Assembly (NCBI RefSeq): GCF_011045015.1 | Contig: NZ_JAAKZY010000001.1 | Span: 62,001-126,000, forward strand | Length of the DNA stretch: 64,000 nucleotides | Direction of reading: 5' to 3' | Origin: Streptomyces scabichelini | GTDB taxonomy: Bacteria > Actinomycetota > Actinomycetes > Streptomycetales > Streptomycetaceae | Part shown: positions 25,437 to 33,148 of the stretch, piece by piece | Layout: each line of letters begins with the position of its first letter | How positions within the stretch are numbered: position 1 is the stretch's first letter | Made by a program: the position numbers and the translations under genes | The notes under the pieces: model-generated | Seen by the model: only the letters and a program-made list of their open reading frames with translations | Databases searched by the model: none | Told to the model about the DNA's origin: nothing

Positions 25437-26639
25437 CTACCGGTCGAGCGCGGTCAGGGCGCGCCCGGCCATCGGGTGGCTGCGTACGAGTTCGCCCAGC
25501 GAGGTCGCACCGCGGGTGATCCCCGTGAACGCCTTCCAGGCCGGCCGGAAGCCCGTGATCGCGGCGTGGAACACACCGGGGCGGCGTTCGAAGGCCATGA
25601 GCATGCGCTTGCCCACGCTCATCTCGACGCCAAGACCCGCCTTGATGGCGAAGGCGTAGTTCAGGGCCTGGCGCCGGGTGTCCACCGCGTCGTGCGCCTC
25701 GGCGATCCGTACCGCCCACTCCCCCGCGAGCCGCCCCGACCGCAGAGCGAACGAGATGCCCTCGCGGGTCCACGGCTCGAGGAGCCCCGCCGCGTCCCCG
25801 CACACCAGCACCCGCCCGCGCGAGAGCGGCGAGTCGTCGGCGCGGCACCGCGTCAGATGCCCGGACGAGATGCTCGGCTCGAAGCCGGCGAGGCCGAGCC
25901 GGGCGATGAAGTCCTCCAAGTACCGCTTGGTGGCGGCTCCTTCACCACGCGCCGAGATCACGCCGACGGTGAGGGTGTCGCCCTTGGGGAACACCCATCC
26001 GTAACTGCCGGGCATGGGACCCCAGTCGATGAGGACCCGCCCCTTCCAGTCCTCGGCGACGGTCTCCGGGACGGGGATCTCCGCCTCCAGGCCGAGATCG
26101 ACCTGGTCGAGCTTCACCCCGACATGCGCTCCTATCCGGCTGGCGCTGCCGTCCGCGCCGATCACGGCCCGCGCCAGCACGGTCTCGCCGTCCTGCAGTA
26201 CGACGGCCACGGTGCGCCGGTCCGGTACGGCCGAGCCGTGCTGTTCCACGCGCGCGACCGTGACGCCGGTGCGCAGTTCGGCACCCGCCTTCTGCGCGTG
26301 CTCGACAAGCCGCTGGTCGAACTCGGGCCGGTTGATCAGCCCGAAAAGCATCTGCTTGGAGCGGCGGGTACGCGTGAACCTGCCGTCGAGCGAGAACGTG
26401 ACCGCGTGCACCCGGTCCCGCAAGGGCAGCTCGAAGCCGGGCGGCAGGGCGTCGCGCGAGGGGCCGATGATGCCGCCGCCGCACGTCTTGTAGCGGGGCA
26501 GCTCCGCCTTCTCCAGCACCAGGACGCGGCGCCCGGCGACCGCTGCCGCATAGGCCGCCGAGGCGCCCGCGGGCCCCGCACCGACCACGACGACGTCCCA
26601 TACCCGCTGTGCGTCGTCCGAAGAGTTCTCGCTGCTCAC
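25437..26639 (-). CDS. geranylgeranyl reductase family FAD-dependent oxidoreductase
   Basis: The 400-residue product opens with the FAD dinucleotide motif VVVVGAGPAGASAAYAAA (about residues 14-31), followed by LPRYKTCGGGI, typical of the geranylgeranyl reductase group, and the second FAD motif VLVCGDAAGLLEPWTREGISFALRSG. Members reduce isoprenoid double bonds of menaquinone, chlorophyll or archaeal lipids, so a menaquinone or polyprenol role is possible but not proven. GTG at 26639 with GGAGCA upstream puts the Rossmann strand at the N-terminus; it diverges from the M20 peptidase gene. Confidence 0.88.
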   Translation of the reverse strand: MSSENSSDDAQRVWDVVVVGAGPAGASAAYAAAVAGRRVLVLEKAELPRYKTCGGGIIGPSRDALPPGFELPLRDRVHAVTFSLDGRFTRTRRSKQMLFGLINRPEFDQRLVEHAQKAGAELRTGVTVARVEQHGSAVPDRRTVAVVLQDGETVLARAVIGADGSASRIGAHVGVKLDQVDLGLEAEIPVPETVAEDWKGRVLIDWGPMPGSYGWVFPKGDTLTVGVISARGEGAATKRYLEDFIARLGLAGFEPSISSGHLTRCRADDSPLSRGRVLVCGDAAGLLEPWTREGISFALRSGRLAGEWAVRIAEAHDAVDTRRQALNYAFAIKAGLGVEMSVGKRMLMAFERRPGVFHAAITGFRPAWKAFTGITRGATSLGELVRSHPMAGRALTALDR

Positions 26640-26814
26640 GATGGTCTGCTGCTCCGATCCAGCCGCCTGCCGCTCCTGCCTCACGCATCCTACGGCGGGC
26701 CTCGGCGAACACCGCTGTGGGAGTATCGGCAGCGTATGCACGACGCGCACCCGTACGCGCGTGCATCCCCCACGTACCCATCCGTACAACGTCGCACCTA
26801 CGAGGAGCGTGCCC

Positions 26815-28170
26815 ATGTCGTCGAACCCGGTCGCCGAGACCGTCGCCTCCCTGATGCCCAGGGCGAAGGCGGAGCTCACCGAGCTGGTGGCCTTCAAGTC
26901 GGTGGCGGACTTCGGCCAGTTCCCCCGCAGCGAGAGCGAGGGCGCCGCGAACTGGGTGGCCGAGGCGCTGCGCACCGAGGGTTTCCAGGACGTGGCGCTG
27001 CTCGACACCCCGGACGGTACGCAGTCGGTGTACGGCTTCCTGCCCGGGCCCGAGGGTGCGAAGACCGTGCTGCTGTACGCGCACTACGACGTGCAGCCGC
27101 CGCTCGACGAAACGGCGTGGCTGACACCGCCGTTCGAGCTGACGGAGCGCGAGGGCCGCTGGTACGGGCGGGGTGCCGCCGACTGCAAGGGCGGTTTCAT
27201 CATGCACCTGCTGGCGCTGCGCGCCCTCAAGGCGAACGGCGGCGTCCCGGTCAACGTCAAGGTGATCGCGGAGGGTTCGGAGGAGCAGGGCACGGGCGGC
27301 CTGGAGCGGTACGCCGAGGAACACCCGGAGCTGCTCGCCGCCGACACGATCGTCATTGGCGACGCCGGCAACTTCCGGGCCGGTGTGCCGACGGTCACCA
27401 CGGCGCTGCGCGGCATGACGCTCGTACGCGTCCGGATCGACACCCTCGGAGGCAACCTGCACTCGGGGCAGTTCGGCGGTGCGGCACCCGACGCGCTGGC
27501 CGCGCTGATCCGCGTACTGGACTCGCTGCGCGCCGAGGACGGTTCGACGACGGTCGACGGGCTCACGAGCGACGCGCGGTGGGACGGTCTGCAGTACGAG
27601 GAGGACCGCTTCCGCGAGGACGCCAAGGTGCTCGACGGCGTCGGGCTGATCGGCTCCGGCACGGTCGCCGACCGTATCTGGGCGCGTCCGGCCGTGACGG
27701 TGCTCGGCATCGACTGCCCGCCGGTGGTCGGCGCCACCCCGTCCGTGCAGGCGGGCGCCCGTGCGCTGGTCAGCCTGCGGGTGCCGCCGGGCGTGGACGC
27801 GGCCGAGGCGACCAAGCTGCTCCAGGCCCACTTGGAGGCGCACACGCCGTGGGGCGCGCGGTTGAGCACCGAACAGATCGGCCAGGGCCAGGCGTTCCGC
27901 GCCGACACCTCCAGCCCGGCGTACGCGGCGATGGCCGAGGCGATGAGGCTCGCGTACGACGGGGCGGAGATGCAGTACGCGGGCCAGGGCGGCTCCATCC
28001 CCCTGTGCAACACCCTCGCCTCCCTCTACCCGCGCGCGGAGATCCTCCTGATCGGCCTGAGCGAGCCGGAGGCCCAGATCCACGCCGTGAACGAGAGCGT
28101 GTCTCCGGAGGAGCTGGAACGCCTCTCGGTCGCCGAGGCACTGTTCCTGCGCAACTACGCGGCGAGCTGA
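26815..28170 (+). CDS. M20 family dipeptidase
   Basis: The 451-residue product is an M20 metallopeptidase (dipeptidase branch): metal site YAHYDVQPP (about residue 86), GRGAADCKGGF (about 119-129), the catalytic EGSEEQGTGG (about 155), and the lid dimerisation domain between. These enzymes cleave dipeptides or related amides with two zinc ions. GAGGAG lies 10 bases before the ATG at 26815, which removes an unrelated upstream stretch. It diverges from the FAD enzyme and runs convergent to the Nudix fusion. Confidence 0.92.
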   Translation: MSSNPVAETVASLMPRAKAELTELVAFKSVADFGQFPRSESEGAANWVAEALRTEGFQDVALLDTPDGTQSVYGFLPGPEGAKTVLLYAHYDVQPPLDETAWLTPPFELTEREGRWYGRGAADCKGGFIMHLLALRALKANGGVPVNVKVIAEGSEEQGTGGLERYAEEHPELLAADTIVIGDAGNFRAGVPTVTTALRGMTLVRVRIDTLGGNLHSGQFGGAAPDALAALIRVLDSLRAEDGSTTVDGLTSDARWDGLQYEEDRFREDAKVLDGVGLIGSGTVADRIWARPAVTVLGIDCPPVVGATPSVQAGARALVSLRVPPGVDAAEATKLLQAHLEAHTPWGARLSTEQIGQGQAFRADTSSPAYAAMAEAMRLAYDGAEMQYAGQGGSIPLCNTLASLYPRAEILLIGLSEPEAQIHAVNESVSPEELERLSVAEALFLRNYAAS

Positions 28171-28263
28171 TCGCATACGCCGAAGTGGCGTGCCTCGGTC
28201 GCGGTGATCCGGCCATCCGACGATCGAGGACGCGTCGGCGGTGCTGCGCACGGCCGCCCGGCC

Positions 28264-29328
28264 CTACGCGTGACCGACGGGCACCCCGGCCTCCAGATAC
28301 AGCGCCGCCCCTCGTTCCCGCGCGCGCAGTGCCCAGCGGAGCCGCTCGTAGCGGACCGGTGGCAGCAGAGTGGCGGCCTCCTCCTCGGTGGCGAAGCGCC
28401 AGTCACGCAGTTCGGGGCCCGGCAGCAGCATCCGTCGGGCCTCGGCGCCGTCGAGGCGTCCGCCGTCGAACAGGAGGCGCAGTCCGCCGTAGCCGGGGGG
28501 TGCGGGTGGTTCCCAGTCGACGACCAACAGGCCGGGTACGTCGTCGAGTTGGATGCCGGTTTCCTCGGCGACCTCGCGCATGCCCGCGCGGGCGGGTGCC
28601 TCTCCGCGTTCGACGACGCCGCCGGGGAACTCCCAGCCGGCCTTGTACGTGGGGTCGACGAGGAGCACACGGTTCTGCTCGTCGAAGAGGAGCACCCCGG
28701 CGGCGACGGTCTCCGCGGTGGGCTCGGGGGTCTGCACGATGTCGCAGACGGGCACCGCGCCGGTGCGTACGGCGTCGGCGATGCGCTCCGCGGTCTCGTA
28801 CGGGGTGAGCGCGCTGGTGTCCACGAGGTGGGCGTCGGCGGTGAGCCAGCCGGCCAGCGCGGCGCGGTAGGGCTCGATGTGGTCGTACGACCACTGGCGC
28901 ACCCGTACCTCCCCGTCGGGCAGATCCGGCGCGCCACCCATGTCGACCGGCACCTCCCGGCCGGCTATTCGTTCCCGCAGGATCGTTTCCGCCGGGGCGA
29001 GGAGCACATGGCGTACCGGAATCCGGCGGGAGGCGAGCCCGCCGAAGATCTCGTCGCGGTAGTCCTGGCGGAGCAGGGTCATGGGGACCACGAGGACGCC
29101 GCCGAGTTCGGCTAGCAGCGCGGCCGCGGTGTCGACCACGAGCCGCCGCCAGATCGGCAGGTCCTGGAAGTCGCCGACCTCGGCGAGGTGCTTGGGCGGC
29201 AGCAGATGCGTCAGTCCGGCTCCGATGAGCTCGGGGTCGAAGAGTGTGCTGTCCGGGATCAGGTCGATCAGTTCCCGTGCGGTGGTGGTCTTCCCCGCAC
29301 CGAACGCGCCGTTGATCCAAACGATCAC
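28264..29328 (-). CDS. P-loop ATPase / Nudix hydrolase fusion
   Basis: The 354-residue product has two parts. Residues 1-180 form a P-loop kinase-like domain with Walker A NGAFGAGKTT (6-15). Residues about 195-340 form a Nudix hydrolase with an intact Nudix box (GGVVERGEAPARAGMREVAEETGI, about 237-260; REVAEE is catalytic). The first resembles tunicamycin-resistance/AAA-type nucleotide kinases; the second hydrolyses nucleoside diphosphate-linked compounds. Together they suggest nucleotide salvage or sanitation. GTG at 29328 has GAGGGGGG upstream; a longer reading would precede the Walker A by over 30 residues. Confidence 0.87.
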   Translation of the reverse strand: MIVWINGAFGAGKTTTARELIDLIPDSTLFDPELIGAGLTHLLPPKHLAEVGDFQDLPIWRRLVVDTAAALLAELGGVLVVPMTLLRQDYRDEIFGGLASRRIPVRHVLLAPAETILRERIAGREVPVDMGGAPDLPDGEVRVRQWSYDHIEPYRAALAGWLTADAHLVDTSALTPYETAERIADAVRTGAVPVCDIVQTPEPTAETVAAGVLLFDEQNRVLLVDPTYKAGWEFPGGVVERGEAPARAGMREVAEETGIQLDDVPGLLVVDWEPPAPPGYGGLRLLFDGGRLDGAEARRMLLPGPELRDWRFATEEEAATLLPPVRYERLRWALRARERGAALYLEAGVPVGHA

Positions 29329-29430
29329 GTTGCCCCCCTCTTCTGATGGCCCCCTGAGGCTTGCCCCTTCCACCCTGCCACGGAAACCAGGCCCTGATGA
29401 GGCCGCCTTCCACGGGGCCGGACGCATGCG

Positions 29431-29459
29431 GAAGCCCGGCCGTGGGCGGGCCGGGCTTC
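29431..29459. terminator. strong stem-loop upstream of the P-loop/Nudix gene
   Basis: GAAGCCCGGCC at 29431-29441 pairs with GGCCGGGCTTC at 29449-29459 (11-bp stem, 7-base loop). It lies just beyond the small secreted peptide gene on the minus strand and probably terminates that transcript. Confidence 0.8.
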
Positions 29460-29515
29460 TGTCGTGACGTTGGGATGTCGAGATGTCGAGATGGAGCCTG
29501 GCGGGCTCGGGTCGG

Positions 29516-29719
29516 TCAGCCCTTGCGCTGCGGAACGTTTTTCTCCACGGAGACGCTGGCCACGCCGGAGTCGCTGACCGCGTGGTTGAGCGTGGTGAGC
29601 GTGTCCTTTACGTGTTCGACGCCGACGGCGTCGCTTTCGAGGGAGTGGGACGGGGTGACCGCCGCCACCACGAATCCGGTGGCGAGGGACGCGACGGCGA
29701 GCATGCTTCTCTTCTTCAT
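29516..29719 (-). CDS. small secreted peptide of unknown function
   Basis: The 67-residue product begins MKKRSMLAVASLATGFVVAAVTPSHS, a credible signal peptide with cleavage after about residue 26. The remaining 41 residues are polar with no cysteines or recognised motif (VKDTLTTLNHAVSDSGVASVSVEKNV). This resembles the small secreted Streptomyces peptides of unknown role. It follows the ABC permease genes, 36 bases away on the same strand, and could be part of that transcript; it ends before the strong terminator. Confidence 0.6.
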   Translation of the reverse strand: MKKRSMLAVASLATGFVVAAVTPSHSLESDAVGVEHVKDTLTTLNHAVSDSGVASVSVEKNVPQRKG

Positions 29720-29755
29720 GCCCGGCTCAACTGCGAAACCGGGCAGGAGTCACGG

Positions 29756-30682
29756 TCAGCCCTTCGTGGAGCCGAGGGTGAGCCCCGCGATGAAGTGCCG
29801 TTGGAGGAGCAGGAAGACGAGGATGGTGGGGAGGGCCACCAGGACCGAGCCCGCGGCCAGCAGATTGTAGTCCGTGAAGAACTGACCCCTGAGGTTGTTC
29901 AGCGACGATGTGATCGGGAGCTTGTCGGGATTGGAGATGAAGATCAGGGCCCAGAGGAAGTCGTTGTAGATCCAGGTGAATTCGAGGGTGCCGAGCGCCG
30001 CGAGAGCGGGCCTGCACAGCGGCAGCGTGATGCGCCAGAACTGGGTCCACACGCCCGCACCGTCGACGATCGCCGCCTCCAGGATCTCCTGCGGCAGCGC
30101 CCGCATGAAATTGGCGAGCACGAAGACGCAGAACCCCAGCTGGAAGCCGATGTTGACGATGAGCACGGCCCAGTACGAGTCGTACATCGTCAGGGAGTCG
30201 GACATCCACCAGGGCAGCGGGATCCGGTTGAACAGGACGTACAGCGGGGTGACGATGACCTGCTGCGGGAGCAGGTTGCCCGCCGTGAAGAACATCAGCA
30301 GGACGATGCCGCCGCGGATCCTCAGCCGGGACACGGCGAAGGCGACGAACGCGGCGAGGAACAGCGTGATGATCACGCCGGGTACGGCGATCAGCAGGGT
30401 GTTGGTGAAGTACTTGCCCATGCCGGATTCGCTGTAGGCCCGGCGGTAATAGTCGAAGGACAGGTCCTTCGGGAACGAGAAGTAGCCGTGCTGCGCCGTC
30501 TCGTCGTACGGCCTGAGCGAGGCGTAGACGGCGAGCAGCAGCGGGGCGAGGAAGGCCAGCGAGACGACGGTCAGGAAGAGATGCGTCCCGAAGCGGCCAC
30601 GGCGCGGCCGGCCGGGCGCGGGGGCCTTGGCCGGACGGGCGACCCGGCGCGTGGGCGCGGTGGTGCGGATGTCGGCGGTCAT
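29756..30682 (-). CDS. sugar ABC transporter permease (MalG type)
   Basis: The 308-residue product has six membrane helices after a basic cytoplasmic N-terminus, and the EAA loop EILEAAIVDGAGVWTQFWRITLPLCRPAL at about residues 200-228, which docks the ATPase. It is the second permease of a carbohydrate uptake importer; no ATPase gene is adjacent, so it probably uses a shared MsiK-type ATPase, as other Streptomyces sugar systems do. It overlaps the first permease by 4 bases (ATGA). Confidence 0.92.
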   Translation of the reverse strand: MTADIRTTAPTRRVARPAKAPAPGRPRRGRFGTHLFLTVVSLAFLAPLLLAVYASLRPYDETAQHGYFSFPKDLSFDYYRRAYSESGMGKYFTNTLLIAVPGVIITLFLAAFVAFAVSRLRIRGGIVLLMFFTAGNLLPQQVIVTPLYVLFNRIPLPWWMSDSLTMYDSYWAVLIVNIGFQLGFCVFVLANFMRALPQEILEAAIVDGAGVWTQFWRITLPLCRPALAALGTLEFTWIYNDFLWALIFISNPDKLPITSSLNNLRGQFFTDYNLLAAGSVLVALPTILVFLLLQRHFIAGLTLGSTKG

Positions 30683-31593
30683 CGGTCGCGCGCACCTCGC
30701 AGCTCTTGGACCAGGAACGTCACGATGAACCCCAGGGAGAAGGTGAGCAGGACGACCGCGATGGCGGAGCCGAATCCGATGCGGCTGGCCTCCCCGATGA
30801 TGTTGTCCGTGATGAGGACGGAGAGCAGTTCGAGGCCGTTGCGGCCCTTGTTGACGGCGTAGACGATGTCGAAGGCGCGCAGTGCCTCGATGACGGTGAT
30901 CACGCCGACGATGACGTTGACCGGGCGGAGGGTCGGGAAGACGACGCGGAAGAAGGTCTGGCGGGCGTTGGCGCCGTCGATCGCCGCCGCCTCCTTCAGC
31001 TCCGGGTCCACGGACTTGAGTCCGGCCAGGTAGAGGATCATGACGTAGCCGACATGCCGCCAGCTCGCGAAGATCATGATCATCCAGAGGTTGAGATCGG
31101 AGTTGCCGAGCCAGTCGATGGGGTCGTCGCGGTTGGCGAGCATGGTGTTGATCGCGCCCTGGTCGGTGCCGAGCACCAGCTGTGCGATGAAGCCGACGAT
31201 GGCGAGCGAGAGCACCACGGGCATGTAGAGCGTGGACTGGTAGAAACGGCTGAACCGCACGCCGCGGTCGATGAGTATGGCGAGGAAGAGTCCGAACGGT
31301 GTGGCGATCAGCCCGAGGAAGGCCAGCCAGAGGAGGTTGTGGCGGACCGCGGGCCAGAACACCGGGTAGTTGTTGGCCAGGTTGTCGTAGTTCTCACCGC
31401 CCACCCAGTGCACGTCGCCGATCCCGTCCCATGCGGTGAAGGACAGGCCGATGGAGGCCAGCGTGGGCCCCCAGATGATGAAGATGTCGATGAGGATCGG
31501 AATGCCCAGGAGCACGCCGAGGACGGCAAGGTCACGGCGCGTGAAACGCCGCAGGCCTCGCCGTCCGGCGTGCCGCGTGATGTTCAGCGGCAC
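30679..31593 (-). CDS. sugar ABC transporter permease (MalF type)
   Basis: The 304-residue product has six membrane helices and an EAA loop (ELKEAAAIDGANARQTFFRVVFPTLRP at about residues 191-217). It pairs with the downstream MalG-type permease. The gene begins 20 bases after the binding protein gene ends, so all three form one operon. The neighbouring secreted alpha-galactosidase suggests alpha-galactosides or galactose-containing oligosaccharides as cargo. Confidence 0.92.
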   Translation of the reverse strand: MPLNITRHAGRRGLRRFTRRDLAVLGVLLGIPILIDIFIIWGPTLASIGLSFTAWDGIGDVHWVGGENYDNLANNYPVFWPAVRHNLLWLAFLGLIATPFGLFLAILIDRGVRFSRFYQSTLYMPVVLSLAIVGFIAQLVLGTDQGAINTMLANRDDPIDWLGNSDLNLWMIMIFASWRHVGYVMILYLAGLKSVDPELKEAAAIDGANARQTFFRVVFPTLRPVNVIVGVITVIEALRAFDIVYAVNKGRNGLELLSVLITDNIIGEASRIGFGSAIAVVLLTFSLGFIVTFLVQELRGARDR

Positions 31594-31613
31594 GGTTCGT
31601 ATTCCCCCAATGC

Positions 31614-32939
31614 TCAGCCCACGGGCTGCGAGAAGATGGTCTTCTTCTGCCGCTCGATACCGTTGACCAGTCCGTCGACGTCATTCGGGTTGGCGATGAA
31701 GTCCTGAATCGCCTTGATCATCACGGTCGACGAGAAGTCGGGACGGGTGTCCCGGTCCATGAACTGCGAGATCTGCTTGGCGTTCGCCATGAGGTCCACG
31801 GACTTCTTCTGCAGGGCGGAGTACTTGGAGGTGTCGGCGCCCTCGTTGACCGCGACGTTGTTGGGGTCGACGGACAGATAGAGCTCCTCGGCCTCGGGCG
31901 TGCCCAGAAACTTCAGGAGGTCCTTGGCGGCGTCGACGTTCTTCGACTTCTTCGCGATGAGGAAGCCGTCGATCGGTGCTTCCACCGCGTCCTGTCCGTA
32001 CTGCGGGTCGATTTCAGGGAAGGCGAAGAGGTCGATGTCGTCGCGTTCGCTCTCCGGGAACTGCTGCCCGGGGTGCGGCATTCCGAAGACCGCCATGCCG
32101 GCCGTGCGCTTCTGCAGACCCTGGGCGGCCTCCTGCCAGGTGCGGCCGAGGGCGCCCTTCTGGTAGTAGGGCATGAGTTCGCGCCACAGGTCGAAGACGT
32201 TCTTGACCTTGGGGCTGGTCCACGCCTCTTCGCCGGCCATGAGGCTCTTGTGGAAGTCGTATCCGTTAGCGCGCATGTTGATGTAGTCGAAGGTGCCCAT
32301 GGCCGGCCAGCCGTCCTTGTCGGAGAAGGCGACCGGAATTCCGTCGCCGTGCATCTTCTTGGCCAGCGCGATGAACTCGTCCCAGGTTTTTGCCTGTTCG
32401 TATCCACGCTCCTCGAAGAGGCTCTTCCGATGGAAGACCGCCCATGGGTAGTAGTAGTACGGCACGAAGTACTGCTTGCCGTCATAGGTGGCCTGGTCCT
32501 TGAAGGCCGGTGAGAAGCCCTTGAAGTCCTGCCACACGTCGCTGATCTCGGTGAGCAGACCCTTTTCCGCGAAGTACTGCATGCGGTAGCCGGCGAACCA
32601 CATGAAGACGTCGTCCGGCCGGCCCTGCAGATAGCGGTTGATGTTCTCCTGGAAGTCGTTGTGGTCCTTGGTGTTGACCTTGACGGTCTTCCCGGTCTTC
32701 TTCTCGTAGCGCTGAAAGGCAGCCGCGTACGCCTTCTTGGGCACGGGGTCGGACGCATTGGACCCCATGGTGACCGTGTTGCCGTCACCGCCGGGACCCT
32801 CACCGCAGGCGGAGAGCAGTGCGGGCAGCGTGACCGCCCCGGCTCCGGCGGCCACACCACGCAGGAGATTGCGCCTGGACATCCGATGTTCCGCGGCGCT
32901 TCGGCGCACGCCAGAACCATTGAACGATGACTGTGCCAT
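31614..32939 (-). CDS. extracellular sugar-binding lipoprotein (ABC importer)
   Basis: The 441-residue product is a CUT1-type solute-binding protein. It has a twin-arginine-like start (MSRRNLLRG at 20-28), a hydrophobic run and lipobox LLSAC with the acylated cysteine at C45, followed by GGDGN. The rest is a type I/II sugar-binding fold with conserved segments such as FVPYYYYPWAVFHRK. ATG at 32939 has GAGGAGGGG upstream. First gene of the importer operon; diverges from the GH27 gene across a 209-base regulatory gap. Confidence 0.92.
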   Translation of the reverse strand: MAQSSFNGSGVRRSAAEHRMSRRNLLRGVAAGAGAVTLPALLSACGEGPGGDGNTVTMGSNASDPVPKKAYAAAFQRYEKKTGKTVKVNTKDHNDFQENINRYLQGRPDDVFMWFAGYRMQYFAEKGLLTEISDVWQDFKGFSPAFKDQATYDGKQYFVPYYYYPWAVFHRKSLFEERGYEQAKTWDEFIALAKKMHGDGIPVAFSDKDGWPAMGTFDYINMRANGYDFHKSLMAGEEAWTSPKVKNVFDLWRELMPYYQKGALGRTWQEAAQGLQKRTAGMAVFGMPHPGQQFPESERDDIDLFAFPEIDPQYGQDAVEAPIDGFLIAKKSKNVDAAKDLLKFLGTPEAEELYLSVDPNNVAVNEGADTSKYSALQKKSVDLMANAKQISQFMDRDTRPDFSSTVMIKAIQDFIANPNDVDGLVNGIERQKKTIFSQPVG

Positions 32940-32967
32940 GTCCCCCTCCTCGGGGTGCAACCCAACA

Positions 32968-32983
32968 CAACCGAACGCGGTTG
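32968..32983. promoter_or_regulatory. palindromic operator candidate between importer and alpha-galactosidase
   Basis: CAACCG-AACG-CGGTTG is a 16-bp inverted repeat with 6-base arms in the divergent promoter region, 29 bases before the binding-protein start. A weaker AAC-AAGC-GTT follows at 33034-33043. It could coordinate importer and glycosidase expression. Confidence 0.5.
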
Positions 32984-33148
32984 GGATCTCACTCCTCATA
33001 GAGGGCACCGTCAAGGGTTCTGACGGGATATCGAACAAGCGTTACCGCATCTCTTCCAACACAGTCCAACACGGCCTACCGTAAGCGCGCGCCGATGGCT
33101 CCCGAGCCGCAGTCATCCCATCTTTCGCGAGTACGGAGGAACGTAACG

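Noticed and set aside
28171..28263. A short coding remnant between the M20 and Nudix genes, suggested by a minus-strand frame reading ATEARHFGV
   Set aside because: It is too short to assign, with no start, ribosome-binding site or family match.
25476..28808. A 1,110-codon open frame on the + strand
   Set aside because: It crosses the minus-strand FAD enzyme gene and runs out of frame through the M20 peptidase. Its composition is Arg/Gly/Ala-rich with no motif.
29516..29719. The small secreted peptide as a toxin or bacteriocin precursor
   Set aside because: It has no cysteine pattern, leader motif, or modification or export genes nearby. It is listed only as a secreted peptide of unknown function.
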